A stretch of DNA of 39,913 nucleotides. It comes from Mycolicibacter sinensis. GTDB taxonomy: Bacteria; Actinomycetota; Actinomycetes; Mycobacteriales; Mycobacteriaceae. Within the stretch, counting starts at the first letter, position 1. Each line of letters starts with the position of its first letter. The stretch covers positions 1 to 39,913 of the forward strand of contig NZ_LZIN01000089.1 in NCBI RefSeq assembly GCF_001667375.1, read 5' to 3'. Below, piece after piece: positions 21,618 through 28,594 of this stretch. The notes beneath the pieces were generated by a model. The model was given only the letters and a program-made list of their open reading frames with translations. It made no database searches and was not told where the DNA came from. The position numbers and the translations under genes are program-made.

Positions 21618-23066
21618 ATGAGCGCGTCGGAAACAGCCGGCACCGCCCAGATCGGCGTGACCGGACTGGCCGTCATGGGATCCAACATCGCGCGCAACTT
21701 CGCCCGCCACGGCTATACCGTGGCGCTGCACAACCGGTCGGTCGCCAAAACCGACGCCCTGCTCGACGCCTACGGCTCCGAAGGCAAATTCGTTCGCAGC
21801 GAGTCGATTCCGGAATTCCTGGCCGCCCTGGAAAAGCCGCGCCGGGTCCTGATCATGGTCAAGGCCGGTGACCCGACCGATGCCGTCATCAATGAACTCG
21901 CCGACGCGATGGAGCCCGGCGACATCATCATCGACGGCGGCAACGCGCTCTACACCGACACCATTCGCCGGGAGAAGGCGATGGCCGCCCGCGGCCTGCA
22001 CTTCGTCGGGGCCGGAATCTCCGGCGGCGAGGAAGGCGCGCTGAACGGACCCTCGATCATGCCGGGCGGCCCGAAGGAGTCCTACCAGTCGCTGGGCCCG
22101 CTGCTGGAGGAGATTTCCGCGCACGTCGACGGGGTGCCGTGCTGCACCCACATCGGGCCGGACGGCGCGGGCCATTTCGTGAAGATGGTGCACAACGGCA
22201 TCGAGTACTCCGACATGCAGCTGATCGGCGAGGCCTACCAACTGCTGCGCGACGGGCTGGGGCTGACCGCGCCGCAGATCGCCGAGGTGTTCACCGAGTG
22301 GAACGCCGGCGACCTGGACAGCTACCTGGTCGAGATCACCGCCGAGGTGCTGCGCCAGGTCGACGCCAAGACCGGCACGCCGTTGGTCGACGTCATCGTC
22401 GACGAGGCCGAGCAGAAGGGCACCGGGCGCTGGACCGTGAAATCCGCGCTGGACCTAGGGGTTCCGGTGACGGGCATCGCCGAGGCGGTGTTCGCCCGGG
22501 CGCTGTCGGGCTCGGTCCCGCAGCGCCGTGCCGCCGCAGGGCTGGCCTCGGGGTCTTTGGGCGCTCGGCCGAGCGACGCCGCGACATTCACCGAAGACGT
22601 CCGCCAGGCGCTGTACGCCTCGAAGATCGTCGCCTACGCACAGGGTTTCAACCATATCCAGGCCGGCAGCGCCGAATACGGCTGGAACATCACCCCCGGG
22701 GATCTGGCCACCATCTGGCGCGGCGGCTGCATCATCCGCGCCAAGTTCCTCAACCGGATCAAAGAAGCGTTCGACACCGATGCCGACCTGGTGAGTCTGC
22801 TCGCCGCCCCGTATTTCCGCAGCGCTGTGGAGGCCGCCATCGACAGCTGGCGCCGGGTGGTGGTGACGGCGACGCAGTTGGGCATCCCGGTTCCGGGCTT
22901 CTCCTCGGCGCTGTCGTACTACGACGGCCTGCGCACCGCGCGACTGCCGGCCGCCCTGACCCAGGCCCAACGCGACTTCTTCGGGGCCCACACCTACGGC
23001 CGGGTCGACGCCGAAGGCAAGTTCCACACGCTGTGGAGCGGGGACCGCAGCGAAGTCCCCGCCTAA
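21618..23066 (+). CDS. gnd1: 6-phosphogluconate dehydrogenase (decarboxylating)
   Basis: A 482-residue 6PGDH (M. tuberculosis Gnd1 about 485). The NADP fold IGVTGLAVMGSNIARNFARHG at residues 11-31 is followed by ILMVKAGDP, IIIDGGNALYTDTIRREKAM and the substrate block FVGAGISGGEEGALNGPSIM. HFVKMVHNGIEYSDMQLIGE carries the catalytic Lys-His-Asn. The C-terminal helical domain includes GTGRWTVKSALDLGVP and IWRGGCIIRAKFLNRIKEAF. It oxidises 6-phosphogluconate to ribulose-5-phosphate plus CO2 in the pentose phosphate pathway; ribulose-5-P epimerises to the substrate of the phosphoketolase encoded earlier in the window. A ribosome binding site AAAGGCGA lies before the ATG. It overlaps the convergent hydrolase by 4 nt. 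Confidence 0.96.
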   Translation: MSASETAGTAQIGVTGLAVMGSNIARNFARHGYTVALHNRSVAKTDALLDAYGSEGKFVRSESIPEFLAALEKPRRVLIMVKAGDPTDAVINELADAMEPGDIIIDGGNALYTDTIRREKAMAARGLHFVGAGISGGEEGALNGPSIMPGGPKESYQSLGPLLEEISAHVDGVPCCTHIGPDGAGHFVKMVHNGIEYSDMQLIGEAYQLLRDGLGLTAPQIAEVFTEWNAGDLDSYLVEITAEVLRQVDAKTGTPLVDVIVDEAEQKGTGRWTVKSALDLGVPVTGIAEAVFARALSGSVPQRRAAAGLASGSLGARPSDAATFTEDVRQALYASKIVAYAQGFNHIQAGSAEYGWNITPGDLATIWRGGCIIRAKFLNRIKEAFDTDADLVSLLAAPYFRSAVEAAIDSWRRVVVTATQLGIPVPGFSSALSYYDGLRTARLPAALTQAQRDFFGAHTYGRVDAEGKFHTLWSGDRSEVPA

Positions 23067-23938
23067 GCCAGCAGGCCCAGCACCGCGTCGGTGAAAGCCT
23101 GCGGATCCTCGATCTGCGGGTAGTGCCCGATGCCGGGCAGCTCGACGACGTCGGCGGTGGGGCGCAGCTCGCGCAGGCCGTCGAGCACATTCGTGGTGGC
23201 GACCGGATCACCGAGTCCCCATACGAATCCCAGCGGCTTGGGCCAGTCACGTACCGCGCCGTGCCAGCGCTGCGCGTACCGCACCCGCTCGTCGAGGTAG
23301 GCCGAGAGCAGGTGCGCGATCCGGTGGCCGTCGTTGTGGCACAACAACTCCCACTGCGCGGCGGCTTCCTCCGGGGACAGCGGAAGCTGTGCAGAGAACA
23401 GCCGGCCGAAGCTGCGGATGAAGCTGCGCCGGTTCGTCAGCCGGGCGGCGACGCCGCCGAACGGGCCGCGCAGCACTTTCTGGATGGGACGCAGGCTGGC
23501 GCGCTCGAGGATCACACTGCCGTTGGACAGCACCGCGCGGCGCAGATCGAACGTAAGGGTGCCGTCGATGTCGCGGGCCAGCAGTTCGGTGGTCACCGAG
23601 GTGCCCATGTCGTGGGCGGCCAGCACCACCGGGCCGGTGGTGACCGAGGACACCACGTGCTGCACCAGATCGGCTTGCTCCAACAGGCTGTATCGATGTG
23701 GACGCGGCTTGTCTGACAACCCGAACCCGAGGAAGTCCATAGTCAGCCAGGATCGGCCGGCCAGCCGAGCGACGACCGACCGGAAATCATAGGAGCAGGA
23801 CGGAAAGCCGTGCAGCAGTAGCACTGTCGGCCCGTCTCCGGCGCCTGATCGTACGAAAACCCGCCCGGCGCCGGTGGACACGAAGGAACCGCCGTCCTGC
23901 CATTCGCGCAGACTGGGCGACATGCTCGTGGGGGCCAT
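23063..23938 (-). CDS. Alpha/beta hydrolase with Asp nucleophile (haloalkane dehalogenase/epoxide hydrolase type)
   Basis: A 291-residue alpha/beta hydrolase. The oxyanion motif is LLHGFPSCSYDF at 41-52. The nucleophile elbow AAHDMGTSV places Asp110 where lipases have Ser; the acid is probably Asp244 (WGLGDPVA) and the base His272 (GIGHYPQIE). An Asp nucleophile is typical of haloalkane dehalogenases, epoxide hydrolases and fluoroacetate dehalogenases. A helical cap lies at about 130-215. In M. tuberculosis a hydrolase called LipZ (Rv1834) of similar length lies near glcB and could be the counterpart; this is from memory. Here the gene follows the two phosphatase-like genes by 3 bp on the minus strand, as third member of that operon. 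No signal peptide. Substrate unknown. Confidence 0.82.
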   Translation of the reverse strand: MAPTSMSPSLREWQDGGSFVSTGAGRVFVRSGAGDGPTVLLLHGFPSCSYDFRSVVARLAGRSWLTMDFLGFGLSDKPRPHRYSLLEQADLVQHVVSSVTTGPVVLAAHDMGTSVTTELLARDIDGTLTFDLRRAVLSNGSVILERASLRPIQKVLRGPFGGVAARLTNRRSFIRSFGRLFSAQLPLSPEEAAAQWELLCHNDGHRIAHLLSAYLDERVRYAQRWHGAVRDWPKPLGFVWGLGDPVATTNVLDGLRELRPTADVVELPGIGHYPQIEDPQAFTDAVLGLLA

Positions 23939-23941
23939 GGA

Positions 23942-25042
23942 TCAGATCAACGCCAGCAGATCGTCCAGCCCGGACCCGGCACCGGCTGCGTCACCGAGAT
24001 TCGCCAGCGCGTCGGTGAAGTCGGTGAAGACGGCCTGCGGGAATCCCAGGATCGCCGAGGCCACGTCCTGCAGTCCGGTCTGCAGTGCGGTGTCGATGCC
24101 GGCCGGATCACCGTCGAGCAGCGCCTGGTAGAGGTTCCACACCGCGACCTGCGGGGCCATGATCACCTCACGCAGGTCCATCAGCAGCGACGTCAGCAGC
24201 CCCGGATCCGCCGGGACGGCGATCCCGTCCCAGTTGACCAGCGTCCAGCCGTCGGTCGGGTTACCCGCGATCTGCACGACGCCGGTGTTGGGCAACAGCG
24301 GCGACCCGTCGTCGTTGGCGAACATGGTCTGCAGGGTCAGCGGCAGCAGCAGGGAGATGTCGGGGTTCTTGACGTTGAGCGCCACCCAGGCGGCGATGTC
24401 GGCCTCGTTGTTGAACGCCACCACGGTGATGTCCCCGTTGTCGCTCTCGACCGGGTTGGCCATCGCGGAGCTGTACATCGCATCGACAGCGTCGGTGAAC
24501 TTCTGGTTCATCACCACCCCGTTGGGGTCCTCGACCGAGCCCGGGATGGGCACCAGCACCAACCCGAACAGCGTCCACAGCATCGGGGTGAACTGGTACA
24601 GGAAACCCGACAGGCTGGCAATCGGCTGGCCGGCGTAGATGCCGCTGTCGATCTCGTTGAGCCCGGGCAGGATCTGGGTCGCCATATGTTCCAGTGCGGC
24701 GAACGGCGCGGCGGTGTCGACGTCGCGAATCGCCTGCCCGGAGAAGATCCCGGCGACGTGGTCCCCGAGCTCGCTGTGCAGCCGATCGGCCACCTCCTGC
24801 GCCTGCTGCACACCGAGGTCACTGAGCGGCGGGCCCGGATGGTCCGGCGACGGCGTGATGACGTCGTTGAACGGGGGCATCCGCTGCCCGTGCCGGACGA
24901 CGTCGATGACGATGTCCTGGTTGTCAGCGCTGGCCAGTGTCAGGCCGGCAACGGCCACGGCCGCGCCGCCGGGCTGCGCCGGGATCCCGATGACGCCGGC
25001 GCCGGCCAGCGCGATGCCGGCTGCGAGTGCGTGTACCTGCAT
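23942..25042 (-). CDS. Exported histidine-phosphatase-like protein, paralogue 1 (second His missing)
   Basis: A 366-residue exported protein. The N-terminus MQVHALAAGIALAGAGVIGI is signal-like. The phosphoglycerate mutase-like histidine phosphatase domain follows: VIDVVRHGQRM with Arg50-His51, PPLSDLGVQQAQEVADRL, SGQAIRDVDTAAPFAAL with Arg106, and LPGLNEIDSGIYAGQP with Glu130. The second catalytic His, expected in a strand like 'hVVsHG', is replaced by VVAFNNEADIAAW near 207-219. Family enzymes phosphorylate the first His during catalysis and use the second to stabilise the phosphate, so activity may be absent or changed. The C-terminal third is helical and hydrophobic. AGGAGG lies 5 bases before the ATG at 25042. 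It is 13 bp downstream of its paralogue and 3 bp before the hydrolase. Confidence 0.82.
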   Translation of the reverse strand: MQVHALAAGIALAGAGVIGIPAQPGGAAVAVAGLTLASADNQDIVIDVVRHGQRMPPFNDVITPSPDHPGPPLSDLGVQQAQEVADRLHSELGDHVAGIFSGQAIRDVDTAAPFAALEHMATQILPGLNEIDSGIYAGQPIASLSGFLYQFTPMLWTLFGLVLVPIPGSVEDPNGVVMNQKFTDAVDAMYSSAMANPVESDNGDITVVAFNNEADIAAWVALNVKNPDISLLLPLTLQTMFANDDGSPLLPNTGVVQIAGNPTDGWTLVNWDGIAVPADPGLLTSLLMDLREVIMAPQVAVWNLYQALLDGDPAGIDTALQTGLQDVASAILGFPQAVFTDFTDALANLGDAAGAGSGLDDLLALI

Positions 25043-25055
25043 GGCTACCTCCTGA

Positions 25056-26162
25056 TCACAGTCCGGCGAACAGATCGACCAGCGCGTCGCCGCTACCGCC
25101 GAAGGCGTTGATGATGTCGTTGAGCGCCGCCCCCGGGAACTGGACCAGCGCCGAGCTGATCTGCTCGAAGCCGGTCTGAACCGCGTCCGTGATCGTGGTC
25201 GGGTCACTGGTGAGGATGGCCTCGCCGATGTTCCACAGCGCGGTCTGCGACGGCAGCACCAGATCGCGCACGTCGACGAACAGGGCACTCAGCAGATCCG
25301 GATCCTGCGGGATCGCCTGACCGTCCCAGCTGAGCAGCGTCCACCCGTCGGTGGGATTGCCCTCGATCTGCACGATGCCGGTGTTGGGCAACAAGATGGT
25401 GGACAACCCGTTGGCGACGGTGTGCGACTCCATGATGCGTTGCAGGAAGAACGGTATATCGGGGTTTTTGACGTTCATCAGCACCCAGGCGAAGATCGAT
25501 GCCTCGCTGTTGAACGCCACATCGGTGATCTGACCGTTGTCGCTGACGATCGGGTTGACGATGGCGTGGTCGTACATGGTGTTGATGGCGTCGGTGAACC
25601 GTGCGTTGAACATCAAGCCGTTGCCGTCCTCGGAGCCCGGCCCGGGCACCAGCGCCAACCCCAGCGGCGACCCGAGCGACCACGCACCGACGGTCAGAAA
25701 GGCCAGCCGGCCGCCGAGGCTTTCGATCGGATCCAGCGCATAGATTCCGCTGTCGACTTCGTTGAGACCCGGCAAGATCTGCACGTTGTCCGACATGTGT
25801 TCGAGGGCGGCGAACGGCGCGGAGGTCTGCATCTCACGTAGGCCCTGCCCGGCGAAGATCCCGGCGACCGGGCCGAGCTCGTCGAACAGCTTCTGCCCGA
25901 CGTCCTGCGCCTGCTGCAGGCCCAGATCGCTCAGCGGAGCCCCGGGGAACGCCGGTGACGGAGTGAGCAGGTTTTCATAAGGCGAGATCATCTGGGCGTG
26001 CCGGATGACATCGATCACGACGTCTTGGTTCTCGCCGCTGGTGAGCTGGATGTCGAGGAGCGCCGCGGTCGCTGGCACCGGCAGCGGAGCGACCGGGGCG
26101 ACGGCGACCCCGCCGACCAGGACGGCACCGGCGGCGAGCGACCGGAGGTAATTTGCCTGCAT
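25056..26162 (-). CDS. Exported histidine-phosphatase-like protein, paralogue 2 (RHA variant, second His missing)
   Basis: A 368-residue paralogue of the next gene downstream, with the same order of blocks. Signal-like start MQANYLRSLAAGAVLVGGVA, then VIDVIRHAQMIS (Arg54-His55-Ala56, Gly replaced by Ala), APLSDLGLQQAQDVGQKL, AGQGLREMQTSAPFAAL with Arg109, and LPGLNEVDSGIYALDP with Glu135. As in the first copy the second active-site His is missing, replaced by DVAFNSEASIFAW near 214-226. NTGIVQIEGNPTDGWTLLSW is nearly identical in both, as is the C-terminal helical part. It is the first gene of the minus-strand operon. The ATG at 26162 has AGAGG upstream. The divergent gap to guaB1 must hold its promoter. 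Confidence 0.8.
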   Translation of the reverse strand: MQANYLRSLAAGAVLVGGVAVAPVAPLPVPATAALLDIQLTSGENQDVVIDVIRHAQMISPYENLLTPSPAFPGAPLSDLGLQQAQDVGQKLFDELGPVAGIFAGQGLREMQTSAPFAALEHMSDNVQILPGLNEVDSGIYALDPIESLGGRLAFLTVGAWSLGSPLGLALVPGPGSEDGNGLMFNARFTDAINTMYDHAIVNPIVSDNGQITDVAFNSEASIFAWVLMNVKNPDIPFFLQRIMESHTVANGLSTILLPNTGIVQIEGNPTDGWTLLSWDGQAIPQDPDLLSALFVDVRDLVLPSQTALWNIGEAILTSDPTTITDAVQTGFEQISSALVQFPGAALNDIINAFGGSGDALVDLFAGL

Positions 26163-26820
26163 GATTCGTACCTCTTTCCGGCGAAAATAGCGTCCAGTTG
26201 GCTGCGAATCCGCGGTCGAGTATTCCGCAGTTTGGTTATTTCTCAGTATCGCGAGCGTTTTGATGAATTGCTGGCAGCTAACTTTGATCGACAGCACGTC
26301 CGCTGTATCGTCCGGTGCTCTCCCGGCGCCGCCGCAGCCTCGGGCCGGTGCCGGCGCGGGACCCGATCGGTGTCGGCGCCGACGCGCCGGGCCGCGCTAT
26401 TCGTCCATGACGTGCGTCCGGCTACCGGCAGACCAAGGTTCGCGCGGTCCGGGTACCGCTCGGCATGTTCATCCACAGCACCAAGCGGACGAGATATCTT
26501 GCGCTGCAAGCCAACCGGCGCGCACTGGTGCCCGCCGCCCCGGCCGGACAACGCGCTGAGAGTCGCCGGCTACGACCCGCGGTTGCGCCACTGCCGATGC
26601 AGTTTGCGCTGTAGGTAGCTTTCGACGTGGCATACCCGCCACGTCGCTGGGGCTCCGATCCCGCACGGGCGGAAGGCAGGGCGTCTGGGCCGGATGGGTC
26701 GTGAAGCATCAGCAGCTCCGACCGGGGCCTCAATGGCCATACCCCGCCCGCCGTAGCTAACCGTCATCTCTGATCCCCTAAACGACGTGATGAGTTTACC
26801 CGACCAGGCGACTGTGAGGA

Positions 26821-26838
26821 AGATCAATTTTTGATTCT
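26821..26838. promoter_or_regulatory. AT-rich imperfect palindrome upstream of guaB1
   Basis: AGATCAATTTTTGATTCT is an 18-nt near-palindrome (AGATCAA / TTGATTCT around a T-rich centre), unusual in this GC-rich DNA and about 200 bp upstream of guaB1. It could be a regulator binding site or part of a promoter. No specific regulator is assigned. Confidence 0.3.
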
Positions 26839-26874
26839 GTTCGCTGCACCCGAAGCCTCAGTGGTGCTCATCGA

Positions 26875-26900
26875 CGCGCTGGCGGTACCGTGGCTGACCG
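26875..26900 (+). repeat. 26-nt repeat, copy 2 (upstream of guaB1)
   Basis: This is the second copy of the repeat at 21512-21537: 19 identical bases at 26882-26900 and 25 of 26 overall. Here too one frame would read ALAVPWLT, the peptide encoded in the M56 gene, although no surrounding gene is recognised. It may be a relic of an M56-gene end or a shared regulatory sequence. Confidence 0.7.
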
Positions 26901-26953
26901 TGCCGAAAAGATTGCCCGGCAGCGCGTTGCCGCCGGTGTTTGCCCGAAATCCG

Positions 26954-27012
26954 GCTCTCAGACCCTGTGGAGGCGAACAGATGGGCTCGTCGGAACCCAA
27001 CGGCCTGAGAGC
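26954..27012 (+). promoter_or_regulatory. Structured leader (three-way junction) of guaB1
   Basis: GCTCTCAG (26954-26961) pairs perfectly with CTGAGAGC (27005-27012). Inside this 8-bp stem lie two hairpins. CTGT/ACAG (26965-26968 and 26977-26980) has the Shine-Dalgarno GGAGG of the 14-codon ORF in its 8-nt loop. GGGCTC/GGAACCC-type pairing (26983-26988 with 26993-26998, one mismatch) has loop GTCG. The right arm of the outer stem covers the only plausible guaB1 ribosome binding site, GAGAG, 10 bases before its ATG. Ribosomes on the small ORF would open the stem and expose guaB1. I could not match it to glycine, TPP, cobalamin, c-di-AMP or other riboswitches I know. A regulatory role is inferred. 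Confidence 0.5.
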
Positions 27013-27025
27013 GGGCGCCCGATGA
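26981..27025 (+). CDS. 14-codon upstream ORF (candidate leader peptide) coupled to guaB1
   Basis: ATG at 26981 opens MGSSEPNGLRAGAR and stops with TGA at 27023-27025, overlapping the guaB1 ATG (27022) as ATGA. A strong Shine-Dalgarno GGAGG (26969-26973) sits 7 bases before the ATG, much better than anything in front of guaB1 itself. The arrangement predicts that translation of the small ORF delivers ribosomes to guaB1 by termination-reinitiation. The peptide has no run of one amino acid that would suggest classical attenuation. It is too short to recognise by homology; translation itself is unproven. Confidence 0.5.
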   Translation: MGSSEPNGLRAGAR

Positions 27026-28458
27026 GATTCGCCCGCGGGTATGACCCCAGCTACGACCTGACCTACGACGACGTGTTCATCGTCCCCAACCGCTCGACGG
27101 TCGAGTCACGCCTCGACGTTGACCTGTCCACCCGTGACGGCTCGGGCGCCACCATTCCGGTGGTGGTGGCCAACATGACCGCGGTGGCGGGCCGGCGGAT
27201 GGCCGAGACGGTGGCCCGGCGCGGTGGCATCGTGGTGTTGCCCCAAGACCTGCCGATCGAGGCCGTCGGTCAGACCGTGGCCTTCGTGAAAAGCCGCGAC
27301 CTGATCGCCGACACCCCGGTCGTACTCTCTCCCGACGACTCGGTGTCCGCCGCGATGGCGCTGATCTCCAAGCGCGCGCACGGCGCCGCGGTGGTGGCGG
27401 TCGACGGCCGTCCCACGGGCCTGGTAACCCGGGCGTGCTGCGAAGGCGTAGACCGCTTCAGCCGGGTTCGCGACGTCGCGATGTCCGACCTGCTCAGCGT
27501 CCCGATCGGCACCGAACCGCGCAAGGTCTTCGACCTGCTTGAGCATGCCCCGGTCGACGTCGCGGTGCTGACCAACCCCGACGGCACCCTGGCCGGGGTG
27601 CTGACCCGCACCGGAGCAATCCGGGCCGGTATCTACACCCCGGCCACCGACGCAGCCGGCCGGTTGCGGATCGCCGCCGCGGTCGGCATCACCGGAGAGG
27701 TGACGGCCCGGGCGGCCGCACTGCTGTCGGCCGGGGTGGACGTGCTGGTCATCGACACCGCCCACGGACACCAGGAGAAGGCGATCCAAGCCATCCGCTC
27801 GGTGGCCGCGCTGACACCGGGCGTCCCCCTGGTGGCCGGAAACGTGGTGTCGGCGGACGGCACCCGAGACCTGATCGCCGCCGGGGCGGACATCGTCAAG
27901 GTCGGCGTCGGCCCCGGCGCGATGTGCACCACCCGGATGATGACCGGAGTCGGCCGCCCGCAGTTCTCCGCCGTGCTGGAGTGCGCGGCCGCGGCCCACG
28001 AACTCGGCGCCCACGTCTGGGCCGACGGCGGGGTGCGCCATCCCCGCGACGTGGCGCTGGCGCTGGCCGCCGGCGCGTCCAACGTGATGATCGGCTCCTG
28101 GTTCGCCGGCACCTACGAATCCCCCGGTGACCTGATGTTCGACCACGACGACAAGCCGTACAAGGAAAGCTACGGAATGGCGTCCAAACGAGCGGTCGCC
28201 GCCCGCACCGCCGCCGACAGTGCATTCGACCGGGCCCGCAAAGCCCTGTTCGAGGAAGGGATTTCGACGTCGCGGATGGCGCTGGACCCCGATCACGGTG
28301 GAGTCGAGGACTTGCTGGACCACATCACCTCGGGGCTGCGCAGCACCTGCACCTACGTCGGCGCCGCCGACCTGGCCCAGCTGCATGAGCGGGCGGTGCT
28401 CGGGGTGCAGTCGGCCGCCGGTTTCGCCGAAGGCCATCCGCTACCGTTCGGCTGGTGA
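27022..28458 (+). CDS. guaB1: GuaB1, IMPDH-family CBS-domain protein (GMP reductase type)
   Basis: A 478-residue IMPDH/GMPR barrel (M. tuberculosis GuaB1 479). The start block is YDPSYDLTYDDVFIVPNRST, then IPVVVANMTAVAGRRMAETV. A CBS pair is inserted at about 95-205 (VVLSPDDSVSAAMALISKRA ... VPIGTEPRKVFDLLEHAP). The barrel resumes with DVLVIDTAHGHQEKAIQAI and the catalytic loop GVGPGAMCTTRMMTGVGRPQ, whose Cys attacks the purine; the TGVGxPQ form is GMP-reductase-like. Mycobacterial GuaB1 is known to reduce GMP to IMP with NADPH and to sense purine nucleotides through its CBS domain, while GuaB2 is the true IMPDH. The start overlaps the upstream small ORF as ATGA and its own ribosome binding site is weak, suggesting coupled translation. 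Confidence 0.92.
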   Translation: MRFARGYDPSYDLTYDDVFIVPNRSTVESRLDVDLSTRDGSGATIPVVVANMTAVAGRRMAETVARRGGIVVLPQDLPIEAVGQTVAFVKSRDLIADTPVVLSPDDSVSAAMALISKRAHGAAVVAVDGRPTGLVTRACCEGVDRFSRVRDVAMSDLLSVPIGTEPRKVFDLLEHAPVDVAVLTNPDGTLAGVLTRTGAIRAGIYTPATDAAGRLRIAAAVGITGEVTARAAALLSAGVDVLVIDTAHGHQEKAIQAIRSVAALTPGVPLVAGNVVSADGTRDLIAAGADIVKVGVGPGAMCTTRMMTGVGRPQFSAVLECAAAAHELGAHVWADGGVRHPRDVALALAAGASNVMIGSWFAGTYESPGDLMFDHDDKPYKESYGMASKRAVAARTAADSAFDRARKALFEEGISTSRMALDPDHGGVEDLLDHITSGLRSTCTYVGAADLAQLHERAVLGVQSAAGFAEGHPLPFGW

Positions 28459-28594
28459 GACCCAGAGGATCCATAGTGGCGAGTGCGCCCATCGGGGCGA
28501 GCAGTCCCCGCGAGCGGGCGGTGCCCCCCACGAAGGCCCCCAGAACGCCCGGATTGTGGGGACGTTCAGGTCTGCTCGCGGCAGGTAGGTGGCC

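Larger units (their letters stand above)
26163..26980. other. 0.8-kb divergent intergenic stretch without a recognisable gene
   Basis: I found no convincing gene between the phosphatase-like operon and the guaB1 leader. The first 130 bases and the part near 26750-26840 are AT-richer than the rest; frames through the middle have mixed third-position composition and no family signature. It should hold the promoters for both directions. It also holds a palindrome (26821-26838), a repeat copy (26875-26900) and the start of the guaB1 leader structure (from 26954). Decayed coding sequence or a small RNA cannot be excluded. Confidence 0.6.

Noticed and set aside
20655..22241. Long minus-strand open frame opposite the M56 peptidase and gnd1 genes
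   Set aside because: It spans two well-supported genes and has shadow-type composition with no recognisable motif.
26465..26614. Small plus-strand ORF (MFIHSTKRTRYLALQANRRA start) in the gene-free stretch
   Set aside because: No ribosome binding site and mixed third-position bias; no known family, so not called as a gene.
26422..26733. Minus-strand 103-codon frame in the gene-free stretch
   Set aside because: Arg/Ser/Ala-rich product without a motif or ribosome site; overlapping frames are equally open.
26878..27012. Glycine or TPP riboswitch upstream of guaB1
   Set aside because: CTCTCAG and CTGAGA look like fragments of those motifs, but the order and remaining conserved cores are absent; kept as an unclassified leader structure.
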